Shown: positions 6,904 to 8,579 of the stretch, piece by piece
How positions within the stretch are numbered: position 1 is the stretch's first letter
Layout of the letters: the number at the start of each line of letters is the position of its first letter
Made by a program: the position numbers and the translations under genes
Source: JBFXAN01 sp050184225
Lineage (GTDB): Bacteria; Chloroflexota; Dehalococcoidia; CAUJGQ01
Assembly (NCBI GenBank): GCA_050184225.1
Contig: JBFXAN010000232.1
Span: forward strand, 1-8,579
DNA: 8,579 nt
Direction: 5' to 3'
Notes under the pieces: model-generated
Database searches by the model: none
What the model was told of the DNA's origin: nothing
Seen by the model: the letters and a program-made list of their open reading frames with translations, nothing else

Positions 6904-7467
6904 TCAATCGGCGGGGACAGCTTCACGCTCGGCGAGCAGACCCCGCGCCTGGAGGTAAGACACGATGCGGGCGTGGCTCGTTGTCACGTCCTCCACGTCG
7001 CTCTGGATGAGGACTTCTGGGGTGATGGGTTCCTCATAGGGGTCGGAGACACCCGTGAAGTTGGGCAGTTCGCCGCGGAGCGCGCGCTCGTAGAGTCCCT
7101 TCACATCGCGGCGGGTGAGTTCCTCAATCGAACAACTGGCGTAGACCTCGACAAAGGGGACGCCGTCGCCCTCCACCAATGCGCGGACCTCGTCGCGCAC
7201 CGCGCGGTAGGGCGAGATCGCGGCGGAGATCACGCCGACACCATTCCGTCCCAGGAGACGGGCGACATAGCCGATGCGGCGGATGTTCGTGTCGCGGTCT
7301 TCCTTCGAGAAGCCGAGACCCTTGCTGAGGTTGGTGCGGATCTCATCGCCGTCCAGCACCTCAACGTGCTGACCGCGCGACGCCAGTTCCTGCTGAAGCG
7401 CCGTCGCCAGCGTCGACTTCCCTGCCCCGGAGAGGCCCGTGAACCAGATAACAAAACCAGTGGACAT
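6904..7467 (-). CDS. cysC: Adenylylsulfate (APS) kinase
   Basis: Phosphorylates APS with ATP to give PAPS. The 187-residue protein is a P-loop kinase of normal family length. It has Walker A GLSGAGKST (11-19), DGD (39-41), GFSKEDRDTNIRR (52-64) for APS binding, SPYRAVRDEVR (85-95), RRDVKGLYERA (119-129) and the lid segment FTGVSDPYEEP (137-147). The serine of the AISPYR motif that becomes phosphorylated in some homologues is present. The ATG at 7467 has AAGGAG (7473-7478) 5 bases upstream, a strong site lying directly beside element D. A 79-base spacer without repeat separates it from sat, with which it is probably co-transcribed. Its product is not strictly needed if the neighbouring CysH uses APS, so it may feed a CysH able to use both substrates or supply PAPS for sulfation. 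Confidence 0.95.
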   Translation of the reverse strand: MSTGFVIWFTGLSGAGKSTLATALQQELASRGQHVEVLDGDEIRTNLSKGLGFSKEDRDTNIRRIGYVARLLGRNGVGVISAAISPYRAVRDEVRALVEGDGVPFVEVYASCSIEELTRRDVKGLYERALRGELPNFTGVSDPYEEPITPEVLIQSDVEDVTTSHARIVSYLQARGLLAEREAVPAD

Positions 7468-7480
7468 CGTTGCTCCTTGC

Positions 7481-7648
7481 CGCCCTCACCCCCGGCCCCT
7501 CTCCCGCATGGCGGGAGAGGGGAGCCTCACGCAACTGTGATTGTCAGCACGCACCAGGGTGTGGGTTGTCCGATCGTCGAGCGGATGTTCACGGTCACTC
7601 AATACTCCCCTCTCTCGCCAGGCGGGAGAGGGGCCGGGGGTGAGGGCC
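7481..7648. repeat. Intergenic inverted-repeat element, copy D
   Basis: The outer 14 bases of the two arms are exact inverses (7482-7495 with 7634-7647). Each arm contains a hairpin: a perfect 12-bp stem on the left (7496-7507 with 7511-7522, loop ATG) and a 12-bp stem with one G-T pair on the right (7607-7618 with 7622-7633). The core of about 85 bases shares AGCCTCACG with copy A and GCACGCACC...CCGATCG with copy C. It lies between the cysH stop codon, two bases away, and the cysC ribosome site, three bases away, so it fills this junction almost exactly. Confidence 0.82.
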
Positions 7649-7649
7649 G

Positions 7650-8423
7650 TTACTTCACGACTTCGCTTCCGCGTTCCATACGGCCGGTCTCCACCGAAAA
7701 GTGGATGCCGCATTCCTTCGGCGCGTCGAACTCCCACCACCAGCGGCCCGCGCGTGGGTCTTCGCCGGCGGTGGTGGGGCGGGTGCATGGGGCGCAGCCG
7801 ATGCTGGTGTAGCCCTGTTCGTAGAGGGCGCTGGTCGGCACATCATTCGCGCGGATGTATTCCCAGACCTGCGCCTCCGTCCAGCCGGCGAGCGGGTTGA
7901 GCTTGACGAGGCTGCCGTGGTCATGGTCGATCTCGACGGCGCGGACGGCGGCGCGAGTGCTCGACTGATCGCGGCGAAGGCCGGTCACCCAGGCGTCGAG
8001 GCTGGCGAGCACCTTGTTCAGCGGATTGACCTTGCGGATCTCACAGCAGCCGAGGCGGAGCGGCACGCTTCGATAAAAGGCGTTGACCCCTTCACGGCGA
8101 ACAAAGTCTTCGAGTTCCGTCGCGTCCGGGTAATAGACCTCCAGCGCGATGCCGTACCGGTCGCGCACCTGGTCCATCAACTCGTAGGTTTCCGCCGGCA
8201 TCCGGCCGGTGTCGATCGTGAAGACGCGGACGGTGGGGTTGATCCGTCGGGCCATGTCCAGGATCGCCATCCCGTCCGCCTGGAGGCTGGTACAGATCGC
8301 GAGCCGGTTGCCGAAGCGTTCGATCCCCCAACGCAGCACCTCCTGCGGCTCGCGGCCGTCCAGTTCGGCTGCCAGTGCAGCGGTCTCGCGCTCGTCCAGA
8401 CGGACTCGTTCCTCGATTACCAC
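7650..8423 (-). CDS. cysH: Assimilatory APS (or APS/PAPS) reductase, [4Fe-4S] type
   Basis: Reduces activated sulfate to sulfite with thioredoxin or a similar donor. The 257-residue protein shows the adenine-nucleotide alpha-hydrolase fold of the family: SLQADGMAILDMA (46-58), FTIDTGRMPAETYELM (68-83) and GLRRDQSSTR (148-157). The catalytic-cysteine motif KECGIH lies near the C-terminus (Cys238). The cluster cysteines Cys126-Cys127 (GCCEIRK) and Cys210/Cys213 (GCAPCTRP) are present; they distinguish [4Fe-4S] APS reductases from the cluster-free PAPS reductases of enteric bacteria. No C-terminal thioredoxin-like domain, unlike plant APR. The frame extends to a TTG at 8432, but the AAGGAGG site (8434-8440) is only one base from it. 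The GTG at 8423 is 10 bases away and is chosen. The gene is first in the run of sulfate genes, and an insertion sequence ends about 30 bases upstream of this start. Confidence 0.93.
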   Translation of the reverse strand: MVIEERVRLDERETAALAAELDGREPQEVLRWGIERFGNRLAICTSLQADGMAILDMARRINPTVRVFTIDTGRMPAETYELMDQVRDRYGIALEVYYPDATELEDFVRREGVNAFYRSVPLRLGCCEIRKVNPLNKVLASLDAWVTGLRRDQSSTRAAVRAVEIDHDHGSLVKLNPLAGWTEAQVWEYIRANDVPTSALYEQGYTSIGCAPCTRPTTAGEDPRAGRWWWEFDAPKECGIHFSVETGRMERGSEVVK

Positions 8424-8433
8424 GCTGGGCAAC

Positions 8434-8440
8434 CCTCCTT
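8434..8440 (-). promoter_or_regulatory. Ribosome-binding site of cysH
   Basis: A full AAGGAGG on the minus strand. It decides the cysH start: a TTG one base downstream is too close for initiation, while the GTG at 8423, 10 bases downstream, is within working distance. Confidence 0.7.
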
Positions 8441-8455
8441 GTGTGGGTCTGTCTA

Positions 8456-8579
8456 GAGCGTGTTATGAACTTCCGCCAGATACGATGGCGGCATGCCGAA
8501 CCGCAAAGCGTATCCGACCGATGTTACAGATGAAGAATGGGCGTTCGTGGCCCCGTACCTGACGTTGATGACCCCAGCC
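8456..8579 (+). mobile_element. Left end of an IS5-type insertion sequence, running off the window
   Basis: The sequence beginning near 8456 (GAGCGTGTTATGAACTT) looks like the terminal inverted repeat of IS5-family elements, and a transposase reading frame starts 37 bases in. The exact boundary (8454-8457) and any target duplication (CTAG or TA) cannot be settled because the other end is outside the window. Between the terminus and the gene, CCGCCA (8473-8478) and TGGCGG (8486-8491) form a perfect 6-bp stem with a 7-base loop. The element inserts immediately upstream of cysH in the opposite orientation. Confidence 0.7.
8493..8579 (+). CDS. IS5-family transposase, N-terminal fragment (cut by the window edge)
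   Basis: Only 29 codons are inside the window: the protein begins MPNRKAYPTDVTDEEWAFVA and continues open to the last base. The pattern Y-P-(S/T)-D-(V/L)-T-D-E-(E/Q)-W followed by a hydrophobic APYL-like stretch is the usual N-terminus of IS5-family transposases (DUF4096-type domain preceding the DDE catalytic domain). The DDE residues would lie downstream and cannot be checked, so whether the copy is intact is unknown. No clear ribosome site is seen; a GGCGG that could serve is in the 3' side of the hairpin at 8473-8491, one base before the ATG. Confidence 0.75.
   Translation, partial: MPNRKAYPTDVTDEEWAFVAPYLTLMTPA

Noticed and set aside
6825..6926. Longer sat N-terminus of 34 extra residues
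   Set aside because: It would overlap cysC, is Pro/Ser/Asp-rich without family similarity, and the ATG at 6824 has a good ribosome site and the usual family N-terminus.
115..7648. The four inverted-repeat elements as a CRISPR array
   Set aside because: The copies are kilobases apart with genes between them, are inverted pairs rather than direct repeats, and have no regular short spacers.

Overview
The window is a GC-rich bacterial segment carrying six complete genes, all on the minus strand. Together they look like an assimilation locus for inorganic sulfate and nitrate. In transcription order (high to low coordinate) they are an assimilatory APS/PAPS reductase (cysH), APS kinase (cysC), ATP sulfurylase (sat), ferredoxin-type nitrite reductase (nirA), an NNP-type nitrate/nitrite transporter (narK) and a molybdopterin nitrate reductase (narB-like). 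All six show intact family motifs. At the right edge, on the plus strand, the first 29 codons of an IS5-type transposase run off the window; the end of that insertion sequence lies only about 30 bases upstream of the cysH start.

Layout: 1-289 has no secure gene, holding a short tract with a weak dihydroorotate-dehydrogenase-like fragment and repeat element A. Then come narB (290-2401), narK (2401-3669, overlapping narB by one base), element B (3674-3831), nirA (3825-5318), a 340-base leader plus element C (5319-5657), sat (5658-6824), a plain 79-base spacer, cysC (6904-7467), element D (7481-7648), cysH (7650-8423) and the IS end (about 8456 onward).

The most unusual feature is the set of four roughly 160-170 base intergenic elements, A to D. 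Each has two long, mutually inverted G/C-skewed arms, each arm folds into its own 11-14 bp hairpin, and a less conserved core of about 75-85 bases lies between them. Every copy sits within about 0-9 bases of a stop codon, after narB, nirA, sat and cysH. Copy B reaches into its neighbours: it supplies the nirA stop codon and the purine-rich tract upstream of the narK start. Short motifs shared between the cores suggest whole-element homology rather than chance pairs of hairpins.

Pathway: NarK imports nitrate, the narB product reduces it to nitrite and NirA reduces nitrite to ammonium, probably both with ferredoxin. Sat makes APS from sulfate, CysC can phosphorylate APS to PAPS, and CysH (iron-sulfur type) reduces APS and/or PAPS to sulfite. 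No dedicated sulfite reductase, sirohaem or molybdenum-cofactor gene is visible. The taxon cannot be fixed from the sequence. High GC, a Sat rather than CysDN sulfurylase, and the CCCTCACCCCC/CCCCTCTCCC intergenic repeats would fit Chloroflexota (Thermomicrobia-like), but this is an inference.
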